DNA of 64,000 nt from Bedellia somnulentella. Taxonomy: Eukaryota > Arthropoda > Insecta > Lepidoptera > Bedelliidae. The stretch is from the NCBI GenBank assembly GCA_963576735.1, contig OY755173.1, positions 20,058,873 to 20,122,872 of the forward strand, read 5' to 3'. Positions 41,971 through 53,275 of the stretch are shown one piece after another. Under the pieces are notes generated by a model. The model ran no database searches, had not been told where the DNA came from, and saw only the letters and a program-made list of their open reading frames with translations. Every line of letters starts with the position of its first letter. Position 1 is the stretch's first letter. The position numbers were made by a program, and so were the translations under genes.

Positions 41971-43690
41971 ACGCCATATATTCGCCAAGGGAAGGTGGTA
42001 GTGTTGCCCAAATTCAGTCTTGGTCTTGCAGTCTTGGTCTTGTTCTTGCGTTTTTGCAAGACCAAGACCAAGAACAAGACCGCGTATTTTTAGCAAGACC
42101 AAGACCAAGACTGACCGTGCAAGACTTGAGCAAGAACAAGACATTTATTTAATTGGTTGCTGGAAAATTGTTTTTACTCCATAAATGAATTTTTTGATAG
42201 GAATAAAAATATTAATATAATGTAATTAATGATATTTGACATGTATTTCATATTTTTTTCTATTGTGCTGTTATTATGTGTTTGTTGATATGCATGACAT
42301 AGTATTTTAAAATTCTTTCAATTTATAATTATTTTTTTATTGATATTAGTTTTTTTTAAGAATATCTTTTGACATCACAGTTTCTTTTTTATAATACATT
42401 TTAATTAATTTGTATAAAATATTTTTTTTTTAAATAATGCTTAGATATCATATAATTGTCAAAAATGTTTTTAAATATAGTCCTATTTTCAATATTTAAA
42501 GTTGTATACCCGCAAGGGTCAAATGTGTATGGATACAATTGTACAATAGAAGATCTATGTAAACTGCACCCACATTTACGACTAAATAAATGGTTTTAAT
42601 GGTTTTGGTTTTTAATGGTGGATAGGTTGGTACGCTTAGGAATTCTATGAGACGCAAAAAACTGTATCAAAGAATATGAAAAACTGGACCTATGTGCATT
42701 ACGACTAGTAGTACCATAAACATAGCGAATAAAAATATTATTAAAATCAAACTGAGTGCATGCATAGTTATTTTTTAACTATCGGCACTTTGATAATGCG
42801 GCATCAAAGATTTTGTACTTACTTCTCAAAGAAATTTGCCGCTTTTCGGAAGTACATGGTTATGATACACGCGCCGGCGGCGGCTGCTTTTGAAATCTAA
42901 AACAATCGTTGCCGCCACGCCGAAATCATAACATTTGACACTATTTGATTGCCGCCATAGGGCGTAGCGTAAGTATACTCATGCAAAATAATTTCGAATT
43001 TTTTTACACGCTTTATATTATTGTTTGATTTGCGGCGGCATCCTTATCATAGAGCCGGCACGTGGCGAGGCGGCGCGGTAGAAAGCAAGGAAACGTACTA
43101 TAAATAAAGGAATTATTTTAATTCCAGTTACTTCCATGGAAAACGACATATAGGTCAGTTGATTTTTCGAATTTCTTATCAAATCTTCAGTTATTTATTA
43201 ATCTGCTTTATCTTTACTATGGCTATATTCATTCAAGCTCACAATGTTCTAATTCTAATACGTTTTTCTAGGATTTAAAGTAAACTTTAATAAATAGTAA
43301 TAGACTAATAGGTAATTGCAAGACTTGCAAGACTTGCAAGACTCTTGCTGCAAGACCAAGACCAAGACCAAGACTGGGAGCGCAAGACCAAGACCAAGAC
43401 CAAGACTAGGTGTATTGGTGCAAGACCAAGACCAAGACTGGCTAAGTCTCGTCTTGTTCTTGCGTTTGGGCAACACTAGAAGGTGGAGATACTAATTTTA
43501 CGACTTACATGAGAAAATGACATCATCTGGTGTTTAGTGATAAAGGTTGCTTCTTTGTATTTTTTTCTAACAATTAAAAACACATCCCTTAACTGAACTC
43601 AGGACTTTCACTCATGCTTATTCTGTCCCTGTAAATTAAGTATAGTAAAACATATAGAAAAAATCTCGACCAAACACTAAACTACAAGAG
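41971..43690 (-). repeat. Old SINE-B, split by a hAT insertion
   Basis: The left piece (41971-41998, ACGCCATATATTCGCCAAGG) and the right piece (from 43479, GGAGATACTAATTTTACGAC, ATGACATCATCTGGTGTTTA) together follow the minus-strand SINE-B order across its 3' hairpin. The hAT at 41999-43478 interrupts it. The right part decays towards the head and its end is uncertain. Confidence 0.65.
41999..43478. mobile_element. Non-autonomous hAT element with CAAGAC subterminal arrays
   Basis: Termini TAGTGTTGCCCAAA and its inverse TTTGGGCAACACTA, with a perfect 8-bp target duplication GAAGGTGG at 41991-41998 and 43479-43486, identify a hAT transposon. Next to each end is an array of CAAGAC/GTCTTG hexamers (42018-42135 and 43318-43460), expected binding repeats of a hAT transposase. 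The 1.1-kb interior is AT-rich with a CpG-rich patch near 42865-43080 and encodes no recognisable transposase. Open frames through the hexamers are artefacts. Confidence 0.92.
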
Positions 43691-44156
43691 CTATAAAAGC
43701 ATAAAAACCTGAGACTCGATACAAAAGCACAAGTCTGCGAAAGATCAAAGAGAGATACTAGAAAGGAGGTCTTTTAAAAAATTCAAACTGATGCCTCCGT
43801 CCGATAGATGGCGCACGCTACCAGCCGCGGTCAGATACGCGCTGAAATTCCGTAATGAGCAGGTGACCGGCGTATCTTTCATCGTACGTCACTTTAGTGT
43901 CACCGACTAAATATAATTATATTTATCTTTGTAAGGCTGCAAGATTTGTGAAGCACTTGCTCGTTTTGTTGTTTTTGGGTGAGAAAAAGTGTGGGATATG
44001 GATGGATCATGGAATTTTTAAATTTTAAAACCTATTTTTGAGTTATGTTATAACTTTTTATGGAATCGCAGGTTTGAGAACAGAATAAATCAAATTATAT
44101 AATAAATATATATAAAACATAGAGCCTATGGGGATTAAAAAGAAAAAAATATGAAA
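43691..44156. other. Gap: unique DNA
   Basis: 43790-43920 is GC-richer (GATAGATGGCGCACGCTACC, GAGCAGGTGACCGGCGTATC) and includes one of the recurring GATGGCGC motifs. No gene. Confidence 0.35.
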
Positions 44157-44203
44157 TTTTGGGCGATGCGGTTGGAGACCCATCACCAACAACCTTTATT
44201 TAC
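44157..44203 (+). repeat. SINE-A central fragment only
   Basis: TTTTGGGCGATGCGGTTGGA, GACCCATCACCAACAACCTT, TATTTACC. Consensus-like centre of SINE-A (the B-box-like part) with neither head nor 3' end. Confidence 0.8.
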
Positions 44204-44780
44204 CTAACCTTTATGTTGAAAAAGGTTGGAGTTAACGTGGGAGGATAAAAGAACAGGGCATGTGTGAAATGATTGATTAAAGTGTAATGATGTAAAATAC
44301 TGTTTGTATAATAGGTACTTGTTTGTATACAATAAAATGTTTAAATAAATAAATTAAGTTTAGGAGCCAGGGCCGCGCTGGTAACCGCGATGGGATGGCA
44401 AGAGTATACTAGTATCAATATCTAGGAGGATTAATAAAAATATATTTGTGAGGAACTCAGAGAGTTTGATCAAATACTAACTTAGCTGGATCGACTACGC
44501 ACAAATTCACTTCATACTCGTTATATCATCCAAACATTCTTTAAATAATACTACAGTTTTTTCGTTCAGCACGAAGAAACAGAAATAGTTCACTAAAATG
44601 AATCTCTATATAATAGCTTAATTTACTATCAAGTTTTCAGACGGTTATATTTGACAAATTGAAAAAACTAGACCAGTAGAGGGCTAAGCCCGACATGGCC
44701 CGAATTTCTCAGTAATCCATTACAACATAACACTAAAATAAAACCCTATTAATATATGACAACTAACCTAACTATCTCCT
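44204..44780. other. Gap: AT-rich DNA
   Basis: GGTAACCGCGATGGGATGGC near 44378 may be part of an RTE-like repeat, but too little is left to say. No gene. Confidence 0.3.
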
Positions 44781-45035
44781 ACATACATATACAAACATAC
44801 ATGCTCACGGCCATAAATCCCAAAAAGGGGTAGCAAGAGCTTCAGAGCTAGAATCTCCTCAGCCACATTTGGAAGTTCATAGGGAAGTTCATGGTAGAAA
44901 TAAAGTATCTTTGTGGGTGGGTCTCCAACCGCATTAACCAAAAACAACTGAAAAAAGCTCCTAACCTTTAGCCGCCTTATACGACACCCGTGGGCAGAAA
45001 GGGGTAGTGACATTCTTTCCGGCACTACACGGCAC
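44781..45035 (-). repeat. SINE-A copy, full length (variant A2)
   Basis: Minus strand: tail with CATACATATACAAACATACA, CCAAAAAGGGGTAGCAAGAG, CACATTTGGAAGTTC, GTGGGTCTCCAACCGCAT, CCCGTGGGCAGAAAGGGG, TTCCGGCACTACACGGCAC. A second AGGGAAGTTCATGG shows a small internal duplication. Confidence 0.9.
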
Positions 45036-45367
45036 AATCTATCTAATAATAGTAACTAATACATATAACTAAAAACAGTATCCCCAATCGTGTGAATATA
45101 AAGCAGTCGCACGCGCATACAGTATGCCGCAGGTTGGTCGCAGGCAGGTAGGCTGCACGGTATAAGACATAGTCTGTCTGTTCAAATAAAACAACAACAC
45201 AAAAATGCAGCCGCACTATCTGCGACTCGTGATCCTCACTTAAATAATGGAGCAGGGGAGGGTGTGGAGTAGGTTTGACGGGTTTTATTTTTAACTGAAA
45301 ATTTGTTTTTTACATGATAATTTAACTGAACAGTTATCACGAACATTGAAAACCCCCTTTAAAATAC
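45036..45367. other. Gap: unique DNA
   Basis: 45080-45240 is GC-balanced (AGTCGCACGCGCATACAGTA, GGTTGGTCGCAGGCAGGTAG) with a short ATG frame MQPHYLRLVILT. Not enough for a gene call; it could be regulatory. Confidence 0.35.
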
Positions 45368-45506
45368 AAATATACATATACTCACGGCTATGGATCCCTT
45401 GAAGGTATCCCTTCCGCCAAAGATTCGGAATAGGAAATTCCTAAGCCATTTTTGGGAACTACGGGAAGAAATGAGGTAGTGCTAGTTAAAGCCTACACTA
45501 CACAAC
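45368..45506 (-). repeat. SINE-A copy with internal deletion
   Basis: Minus strand: ATACATATACTCACGGCTAT, AAATTCCTAAGCCATTTTTG then directly CGGGAAGAAATGAGGTAGTG and TACACTACACAAC. The middle is lost, a deletion similar to that at 6293-6421. Confidence 0.75.
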
Positions 45507-45756
45507 ATAAATAATTTCAAAATTAGCGAGAATTGTAAAAAAACGGAAGTACCAACTTAATTCACCCAAACACCAAAATTTTACCTTCATTTTTGTGTTA
45601 TTAATTTGTGCTTGTAATTAAAAAATCACGATAGTTTAGGAAAATTATACATTGGAAACATTACATTAGGTATTCAAAATGCAATATATTCGGTGATGAC
45701 TCATGAGTAAATACCAAGTTAGATCAAATGGAAAGTAAGTCTCGCTGAGATTGTTA

Positions 45757-47000
45757 TCAATACATAGTATAAAACAAAGTCGCTTTCGCTGTATGTCCGT
45801 ATGTATGCTTAGATCTTTAAAACGACGCAACGGATTTTGATGCGGTTTTTTTTAAAAGATAGAGTGGTTCTTAAGGAAGGTTTGTATGTATAATAAATGC
45901 ATAATATAGTAGAGAAACACTGATAAAATTAAAGGTTTCTAATGTGATGTCGTAAATAAGCACGTTTTTTTGCGCTTATATTGCAAACGTTGGCTGAACT
46001 CTACGAGATAGACCAAAATAATGTACTACAGTATTGTTCACCTTAAAAAGTTCAACAAAAAAGTCTGCGATGGTATATGTCTATCTCTTAGGGATAACCC
46101 AGCATAACCATTTTTATTCTTTACTAAAAAATGGTTATTTACGAAGTGATTTTAAACAATACAGCATTAATCCTTATCCAATTAAGTACCTTAAATAAAT
46201 TGTGCATACTATAGATCAATTTGCTTTTTACAGCATGTAATTCAAGTGAATATTACCGAAGATATTACAAATTTAAAATGCAGGGTCATAGTTGTTTGCG
46301 CCGGGCGGCGCGTGCCTATAAATAGCGCGTCGATGGCCGCGCTTCGCCTTGGCACTCAACACAATCAGGGATCACTTCAAACAAATCTCACGTAGATACT
46401 TTGATAAGATCCCCGATCACCCCAACCCCTTACTCCGAGCCTCGCTCGACTACACGATTTCCCCGGACGCCGGGATTCGACGCCCACGTAGCGTGCTCTC
46501 GGATCCCGACGACGACATCACCCGCGAGCTCGAGGCCTCAGGGGCCACCGGCGCTCGCGGTCACACCAACAACTACTACCACTCCTGACACCGACCCCGC
46601 CGGCGAGGTCGTAGAACTTAACACTAACCTTAGAGTCACACCAGACTCAACTAGAGTCTATTTTATTTTAATACTCACCCTATCCGACTTAGCTTAGGTA
46701 CACTCCTTTTCACCGCTAGGGCGGCCTTCAGCCGCCCGGCACAACACATCAAGGTGACGCCGCATAGGCCGCAGGGCCAGCAGCACCGAGCCGGAGGGGT
46801 TTTAGTCGGTAAAAGTCCGAAGTCTATATTATTATATTAGGTTAGATAGGATTAGCTTAAAACCATATTTCTTGGTATTTCTTCCATTAAGACTTTGAGT
46901 ATTGGCTAATGACAAAAAAGCTGTGAACGTTGTGCATAAGGACATTCTGTAGTAGGTATATTTTGCATTGCACCCGTGCGAAGCCGGGGCGGGTCGCTAG
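45757..47000 (+). mobile_element. Non-autonomous Helitron carrying a LINE 3' end
   Basis: Starts A|TCAATACATAGTATAAAAC and ends GAAGCCGGGGCGGGTCGCTAG|T (CTAG at 46997-47000), the rule for Helitrons. The 5' region has TCGCTTTCGCTGTATGTCCG and CGCAACGGATTTTGATGCGG, which I associate with lepidopteran Helitrons. A GC-rich middle block (about 46285-46810) differs sharply from the AT-rich flanks and holds a jockey-like LINE C-terminal frame plus a GCGGCCTTCAGCCGCCC hairpin. No Rep/helicase. Confidence 0.88.
46325..46588 (+). pseudogene. Captured jockey-like LINE C-terminal fragment
   Basis: The frame open to TGA at 46586-46588 encodes RDHFKQISRRYFDKIPDHPN, PLLRASLDYT and RRPRSVLSDPDDDITRELEA. A basic/aromatic FxRISxxFFDxxxxHPNPLL and PRxVLSDPDDxIT pattern is typical of the end of jockey-clade LINE proteins. 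There is no ATG, as expected for a captured tail end. TATAAATAG at 46316-46324 just upstream looks like a TATA box but may be coincidence. Confidence 0.6.
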
Positions 47001-47512
47001 TTAAAAATAAAACTAAAACTTATTATTCTTAATCGCCAATATAAAAGACTAAAAACAACTCGACTCCATCCCACCCGTATTCCTGCGCCGCGTCCAGTAG
47101 AGCACGGGTGTGTCCTCGAGGACGTAAATCCACATCAACGCACTGTCGCCTTTGTTTTGCTCTCATTCATACCCCCCCTCTGACTGGCCAGGTATGCCAG
47201 CGAATATGCCACGAGCTTACACAAAGGAGTTTCACGCAATGCAGACTAAGACGGTGAGATTTCGGAATTTTCTGGTTTACATACGTTGGTTTGGAATCAA
47301 TATTTTCTTAGGTGCGATTGGAGGGTGAGTGGGTTAAATGGTTGATGATGACTTTCTAGAAGTTTTATTAGACAATCGAATTCTGAAACGTCGTTGGAGA
47401 GACATGAGACACTTTTTAGAATGATTGGAGCGATTTTAGTAATTTAACGTTTCTGAAAAAAAAACCAACGTTGATTACTGAATTAATTGATTTATGAGGT
47501 TTTATATACAAA
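47001..47512. other. Gap: unique DNA
   Basis: 47060-47240 is GC-balanced and unique (CCGTATTCCTGCGCCGCGTC, TACCCCCCCTCTGACTGG). No exon was recognised. The rest is AT-rich. Confidence 0.35.
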
Positions 47513-47754
47513 CATGTATATAATCACAGCAATAAAAAATATAAAAGAATGTTACCAGAGCTACAGAGTAAAAAATCTCAGCGCGTTTTGAAAGTTGAGT
47601 GGGTAAAAGATTGTAAAATTGAGAAAAATTCGTGATGGTTTTTTTACTACATAACCCAAAAATGTATTGATAAGCTCCGTAATCGCAAGCCACTACTTAA
47701 AACACCCGTAACATGAAATGCTATAGTGTTATTCTAAGCCAACACTACACAACG
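47513..47754 (-). repeat. SINE-A copy, full length but old
   Basis: Minus strand: TGTATATAATCACAGCAATA, TTACCAGAGCTACAGAG, TTTTGAAAGTTGAGTGGG, GTTATTCTAAGCCAACACTA. Order is kept while most motifs carry changes. Confidence 0.72.
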
Positions 47755-49419
47755 TCAATATAAAATTAACAAACTCGTATTTCGCAACAGCGGTTTTCTT
47801 CTGTTCTTTCACCTCTATGAGCCGTGCTAATATTGAAATCGTGATCTATTACTATCCAGTAATTTATAGATTATCATCCTTATTGATCTGCTATTGGTAC
47901 GTTTCTGTATCTATCTGTATTTATTTATAAGAAATATGTAAAGTTAAAAGTTTTTACGCCCGTGGTTTGATAGTAATTACTGGAATAACCAAATTTATAT
48001 CGAAAAATTTTACAATGAGGGAATCTATATCTTTCTTGTATTATATATAAGGCATTTAGTTTCTCATATAACTGGGATGAATGTTATTTGGATTGTTTTT
48101 CTATAGACTTCTATATCCTTGTATAAGGGAGAGATAAACTTTGTATTGAAAGTAGTGCAGTATCGCCCACTTATCACAAGAATATGCTATTTTAACTTGA
48201 CACAACATAAACACATATTTGCCTCCCTACCATCTCGCGATAAAAACTTAACGCAGATATTGCGAACTTATCTTAACCTTTCATTACAAAAGTCGCTACA
48301 AAAGCTACCACAAGCTAACATTTCACCAACACGATACGATAACATGCCGGTTAAGTATCTTCACAAAATATAGCCTCTAATCCTTACTATGGCCATCTAA
48401 GTAATTTGTTGTTAAATTACATCACATTTATACCCATTATTATCGACAAGCCCCCCCCCCTCCAGTTACCCCTTCGGCGGCCATCTTATTAAATTACTGC
48501 GCAAGAGTTGTTTATGTGAAACTGTTAAGATTACCGCGTACTTGGTACATAGAGTTGAGAAATTGTAGAGAGCAGGTGCTAACAGGTTAGTGTGTGATCT
48601 CTACAATATAGCTTGACGTACGTAAGACCATATTATCTAGTACAGACATATATGTAAAAATATATTTATGTTAAAAGAAAGCAATTTTAATGAGTCAATT
48701 CCAAGAAAATTAAAGACGACGGTGATAAGAGTAATCAGGGTCACTTATTTCTATCAAACTCTACATAAAAGTATATGCGTTCTCACATACAGTTCAAAAA
48801 GTTTGCAAATTTCAAATTCGCTTTCCTGTTGATGAACCTAATAGTTTTTCAATGCATGCCAACTCTATCTATGTATATTTCATCGTTGTCATGCGTAAGA
48901 TTAACCTGACGGACCCCGGCCCGGCTGTAGTAACAAATTAGTGAGCGGCGCGATCGGCCCGCCTATCAATGTTCTTAATGGTATTGTTAATTTCATATCT
49001 CTACTGAAATATTAGAACTTGGATCCATTTCTTTCTGAATTTCAATTACAAATCCTTCGAGCTGTCGTGTCCTGGTTTAGATTGTGAGAAATTTGTAGTT
49101 TTGGGTTGCAACAAGATATTGAGATATTGTTTGCCTTGGAGAGCATTTTCTCTCGTGCATGTGTCAGGCTACTTACAGTGGTCGAGCTTCATAAGTAGGT
49201 GTTTTAATAGGATTTTTAATATGTCTGAAAACACGCCTATTATATTCGTGTTTTTGAGGGATTGGTGAATAACCGTTTCTAATTAAGAACATAACATTCT
49301 AACAGTCGAATTATTTTGGGTCAACTTATTGAAAGATTTTTAAAAGTTTTTAACTTAGCTCTGCTTGGCACAATTTAAGTATTATAATTTGGTACAGTTA
49401 AGAATCTAATCTACTTTTG
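47755..49419. other. Gap: AT-rich and unique DNA
   Basis: No gene called; the 84-codon frame at 48119-48373 lacks any family signature. A run of ten or more C lies at 48451-48461. 48900-48975 is a short GC-rich patch (ACGGACCCCGGCCCGGCTGT, GCGGCGCGATCGGCCCG). Confidence 0.4.
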
Positions 49420-49710
49420 CCATGTAGTGCTAACTTAGAATAGCACTATCCCGTCTCGGAGGATATATTAAGCCGTCGGTTCCGACTATTATCACGGTAG
49501 TAATCCTTAGTTTGCCAACCCGCATTAGGCAAGTTAGGTGCACTAAGGCAAAATCACCTTATTTGAGGTTTGCTCGTGTCTCGGTAGGGACATATATGGC
49601 CTTTGATGATGATTGCCTCCCGTTGGTATCCTACACCGCGGCGACGAAAAATGGTCGATGCTGTCTAATGTTTTTGAGCGAAACGATGGTCTACCTACAA
49701 TAACAATATT
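49420..49710 (+). repeat. SINE-A head fused to a LINE-type 3' repeat
   Basis: GCCATGTAGTGCTAACTTAG AATAGCACTATCCCG is the SINE-A head (to about 49456). It continues as ATTAAGCCGTCGGTTCCGAC TATTATCACGG and CCAACCCGCATTAGGC, which I recognise as motifs of a common lepidopteran LINE 3' region. The join may be a template switch or one insertion into another. The right end is uncertain. Confidence 0.5.
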
Positions 49711-49742
49711 ATCATATCATTTTGTTTTTATTCATATTTTTT

Positions 49743-49981
49743 TGCCGTGTAGAATATCACTACCTCTTTCTACCCATAAATGGGTGTCGTAAGAGGCGAC
49801 TAATGGTGTGAAGCTTTTAAAGTGGTTTTTGGGCAACGCGGTTGGAGACCCATCACCAACGATACTTTATTTTACCATCTTCTCCCCTGTCAACTTCAAA
49901 CTGAGGCTCATAAGTTTCTAACTCTTAAGCTCTGGCTACCCCTTTTTGGGATTTATGGTCGTGGCTATATGTATGTATGTT
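49743..49981 (+). repeat. SINE-A copy, near full length (variant A2)
   Basis: GCCGTGTAGAATATCACTAC lacks the GTGCCGGCTT part of the head. It continues through TGGGTGTCGTAAGAGGCGAC and AACGCGGTTGGAGACCCATC to TTTTTGGGATTTATGGTCG and a TATGTATGTATG tail. Confidence 0.88.
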
Positions 49982-50011
49982 TCTATAATTTTCATATAAG
50001 CATGCATACAT

Positions 50012-50095
50012 TTTCCTCTTTCAACTTCCAATACAGTCTGTGAAATTGTTCATTCTAATGCTGCCCTTCTTCATTAAAATCGTGAGTATAAGTAA
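50012..50095 (+). repeat. SINE-A 3' remnant, old
   Basis: CCTCTTTCAACTTCCAATAC, TTCATTCTAATGCTGCCC, TTAAAATCGTGAGTATAAGT. It follows the previous SINE-A in the same direction, like a decayed tandem 3' half. Confidence 0.45.
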
Positions 50096-51290
50096 GATGG
50101 ACAAATAATATATTCGTAAGATTATCTTTCTGCTACTATTAGTTGCACAGTAGTAATATTTCTTATTACAAGCATTATCAACGAGCTAATCACGATCAGT
50201 AATCAGTGATTACAACACCATGTTAAGCGTATTACATGGTAATCCTGCGCACCCGTTTTAGCCCACCTGCGCACCCTCTTTCTATGAGAGGGGGTTATTG
50301 CACTCTGATTAATATCACAAAATGGAAGTCTGTGAATTTATTTGCGAGTGTTTTTTTTATAAATTTTACTTAAACTATTGAAGTGGTCATGGCTTTTGTT
50401 GATTTATTGGTAACCAAATAAAATAAAAAATTAAAATAAAATAATCATTTATTTCAAAGTAAAAAGATAAATCTTTGTTTTTTGAAAGTCAAATTCTAAC
50501 TTAATGCTAAGTTTACTTCGGATTCGGAAGGTGTTTTGTTGAGAGAAGAACCCGTAAGAAACTCGTCAACACACATCTTTTTTTACGTCCATTACAATTT
50601 TGGTGTTAGCCCGGAAACATCCTGCACAGAGCCCTGATGACACCAAGCCTCTTCATCATTAATGTAATCATTGACATTGTAATAGGCTTTCGAACTAATG
50701 CCAATTTATCGAAATCAAATTAAAACTGTCTATATTCGGTGTTTTATGTTAGTTCAAAACAGGTTGATTATGATATTGTCTTGGGTTTTTGCAACGAAAC
50801 CTTGAGTTATGTCCTTTATTTTAGTAATTTTATTGTTTTACACATTTCTATTCGTAGATGTACAGACGACGAAGCGTGTTGGGAGATATGGCTGAAGTAG
50901 AAATCAATAATAGCCGTCCCTTGTTTCACATGTAAAAAAAGCACGAGAATGATATGAAAATTTAACTTCTACTTTAAAGGTTGATGTATTTTCCACCGAG
51001 CTACCAAGCACCCATTGAAATCCAATAGCAAAGCTTCCGATTCACTTAAAAGCAATCGCCATTTTCGTTTTCCGTACAAAAGGATGCTATAGTTATTTTA
51101 ATATGTAGCAGCAATAGATATTTGATCGCGAGTGCAGTTTAGCGGTCAGGTTGCTATGGGAGCTTCTGTCGAACAACCTTAGGGCTGCCTCGGGTTGGTG
51201 TCCATTGGGCGACGAGAGTAGGATGAGATTGTGACGTCAAGTTATAAACAAGTTTATTTTTATAGCGACTATAGGCTTGACACATCACAG
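50096..51290. other. Gap: AT-rich and unique DNA
   Basis: No gene. TGCGCACCCGTTTTAGCCCA and CTGCGCACCCTC near 50245-50275 are short direct repeats. 51120-51235 is more GC-balanced. Nothing else recognised. Confidence 0.35.
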
Positions 51291-51463
51291 ATTACATATA
51301 TACATATAATCATGGCTAAACATCTCAAGAAGGGGTAGCCAAAGGTACGGCATAAGACGTGCGTGGGGAAAGATTGCAAAATAAATAAAAAGCCCCAATA
51401 CCCTTAGTCGCCTCTCACGAACACCCGCGGCAAGAAATGGGGTAGTGCTGTTCTAAGCACAAC
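51291..51463 (-). repeat. SINE-A copy with internal deletion
   Basis: Minus strand: TACATATAATCATGGCTAAA, AGAAGGGGTAGCC, GTGGGGAAAGATTGCAAAAT AAA then AAAAGCCCCAATACCCTTAG and CTGTTCTAAGC. The central B-box-like part is missing. Confidence 0.78.
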
Positions 51464-51469
51464 TTAAGA

Positions 51470-52785
51470 TTAAGATAGTATAGAATAACTCTTAATTGCA
51501 CATCAAACACAAATTTACAAAAGAAATTATCGTACAGTTTACAGTGAGGTACAATTGGCGGTCTTATCGCCAAAAGCGATCTCTTCCAGACAACCTTTGG
51601 AAGGTCAGATCGGTAAATTAGTTATCTGGGTAGATGCACAAAACAGGCTTACTTTAAAACTAACTTATTTAATTGAAATAATAAATAATAACATAAATAT
51701 TAACTATACAAAATAACATACATATTTAAAGAATATGAACACACGTACATATATAACTACATACTTTTATATATACAAGCAATACAAATACCTAAATAAA
51801 ATACACATACACGTTTTAGAAATATAATTAATACATATAATTTAAAAAGCAACAGTATTACAGCGCTTCAGTGAGATAGTGTTGTTTCACCAGATCCTTG
51901 AACACATTAAGTGATTTAGCCAATCGTACCTCCACAGGAAGTGCGTTCCACAATTGCACAGCGTGTACAGAAAAAGAGGAGCCATAGAAATTGGTTGAAT
52001 GAGAGGGAATAGTTAATTGAAGATTATGGTCTGAACGTAAATTAAGGTTATGGGCAGAAGAGTGGAATTGAAAACTTTCTTTTAGATAGAAAGGGGTGGC
52101 AGGATTGAACAAGATAGAGTAAAGAAGAGACAAAGTATGCGCATTTTGGCGGAGGCGAATGGGAAGCCACTTAAGTTTAGAACGATAAACAGACACGTGA
52201 TCATACTTACGCAATCCAAAAACAAATCTAGTGCATACGTTTTGGAGACGCTCTAGTTTATTTAGTTGTTCTTCCATCAAATCTAGATAACAGGTATCAG
52301 CGTAATCCAAACTTAGAGTAGGAGTAGAGATTGAGCTAACGCAGTTTTGATAGCAGTAGTTAGAAAATTACGCAGTCTCCTGAGGGAGCCCGCTGACGCA
52401 AACATTCTTCGGCTCACCAATTCTAATTGGGGTACCCAAGATAAATTGCTATCGATCATAATGCCTAAGTTCCTTACCACAGGGCTAAAAGGGGTTGATG
52501 TTCCGTCAAATAACACAGGCGGCAGTGATTTGTAATCAATCCTAGAAATCATTCGAGAACTACCGACTGTTATTATTTGTGATTTATTTGGATTGACTGC
52601 TAGCCCATATGCCTCACTCCAACGCAAAATGCGCTCCAGATCACCATTAATCAGGCCAGTGGACAAATTCAATTGATCAAGATTTGCTTGTGTGTAAATT
52701 TGAAGATCATCTGCATAAAGGTTGGATCACAGATTAAGGGTGTTAATAAGGATATCCGAGACTATATCGTTGACATTATGATAAA
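51470..52785 (-). mobile_element. CR1/jockey-like LINE, 5' truncated
   Basis: Holds a reverse transcriptase remnant (51858-52785) and a long AT-rich 3' region with GGTTGTCTGGAAGAGATCGC, TTTTGGCGATAAGACCGCC, which I recall as a conserved 3' motif of lepidopteran LINEs. It ends near 51470 beside a SINE-A. The 5' end is lost near 52785. Confidence 0.82.
51858..52785 (-). pseudogene. LINE reverse transcriptase, C-terminal half, broken
   Basis: Minus-strand translation gives VNDIVSDILINTLNL, a stop, then SNLYADDLQIYTQANLDQLN. YADD is the catalytic metal-binding motif of the RT palm. The frame runs on through RWSEAYGLAVNPNKSQIITV and LGIMIDSNLSWVPQL to about 52313, where a one-base shift moves it to LSLDYADTCYLDLMEEQLNK and LQNVCTRFVFGLRKYDHVSV. 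It ends ...LWNALPVEVRLAKSLNVFK and KQHYLTEAL. One nonsense codon and one frameshift plus the missing N-terminus show that it is dead. Confidence 0.88.
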
Positions 52786-53085
52786 AAAATAGTTTTACAA
52801 GAGATTTGGATTATAGCCGAACCGATAGAGAGAACAACAGTAAGTTATCAGAAAGTCAGTTACTTGAAAGCTGCTTTGCTTTTTGCAATATTTATCTTAT
52901 TTATTTACATACCATTTGTGTTAACATAGCTCACATACCTTGCACATTTGTAATTATTGTTTTTTTCTTTTATTATCACACATTTTTACTTTTTACTTTT
53001 ATTTTTGTATGTGTTTTAATGTGTTGTAAGTGATTGTTATGATAACATAATTAAAGTTTTTGTCTATCTACATAAGGAAAACAAC
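52786..53085. other. Gap: AT-rich DNA
   Basis: No gene. TTTTATTTTTGTATGTGTTT and similar T-rich sequence only. Confidence 0.35.
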
Positions 53086-53275
53086 ATAAACATAACATAA
53101 ACGGTCACACCGAATATCCCCGAGGGGTTTGGCAGAGGTACTAATACTTCTGAACATCACGTGACTTTGTCACCTGATGTTCAGAGTACCCGCGTTTTGC
53201 ATAGACAGTGTACTCACGTGATAGGGGGCAGGCCTATCGCCGTTTTGTACGAATACACTGTCACATGTCTAAGGA
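53086..53275 (-). repeat. SINE-B copy, 5' truncated, little diverged
   Basis: Minus strand from the ATAACATAAACGGTCACACC tail through CATCACGTGACTTTGTCACC and TACTCACGTGATAGGGGGCA to GAATACACTGTCACATG. Both CACGTG boxes are intact. Confidence 0.93.

Noticed and set aside
41928..42152. Open frames rich in QDQDQ or LVLVL at 41928-42152 and 43255-43476
   Set aside because: They are produced by the CAAGAC hexamer arrays at the ends of a hAT element.
46401..46697. 98-codon frame overlapping the Helitron cargo
   Set aside because: It lies in another frame over the jockey-like C-terminal sequence, starts with TTG and has proline/threonine-rich content from GC-rich DNA.
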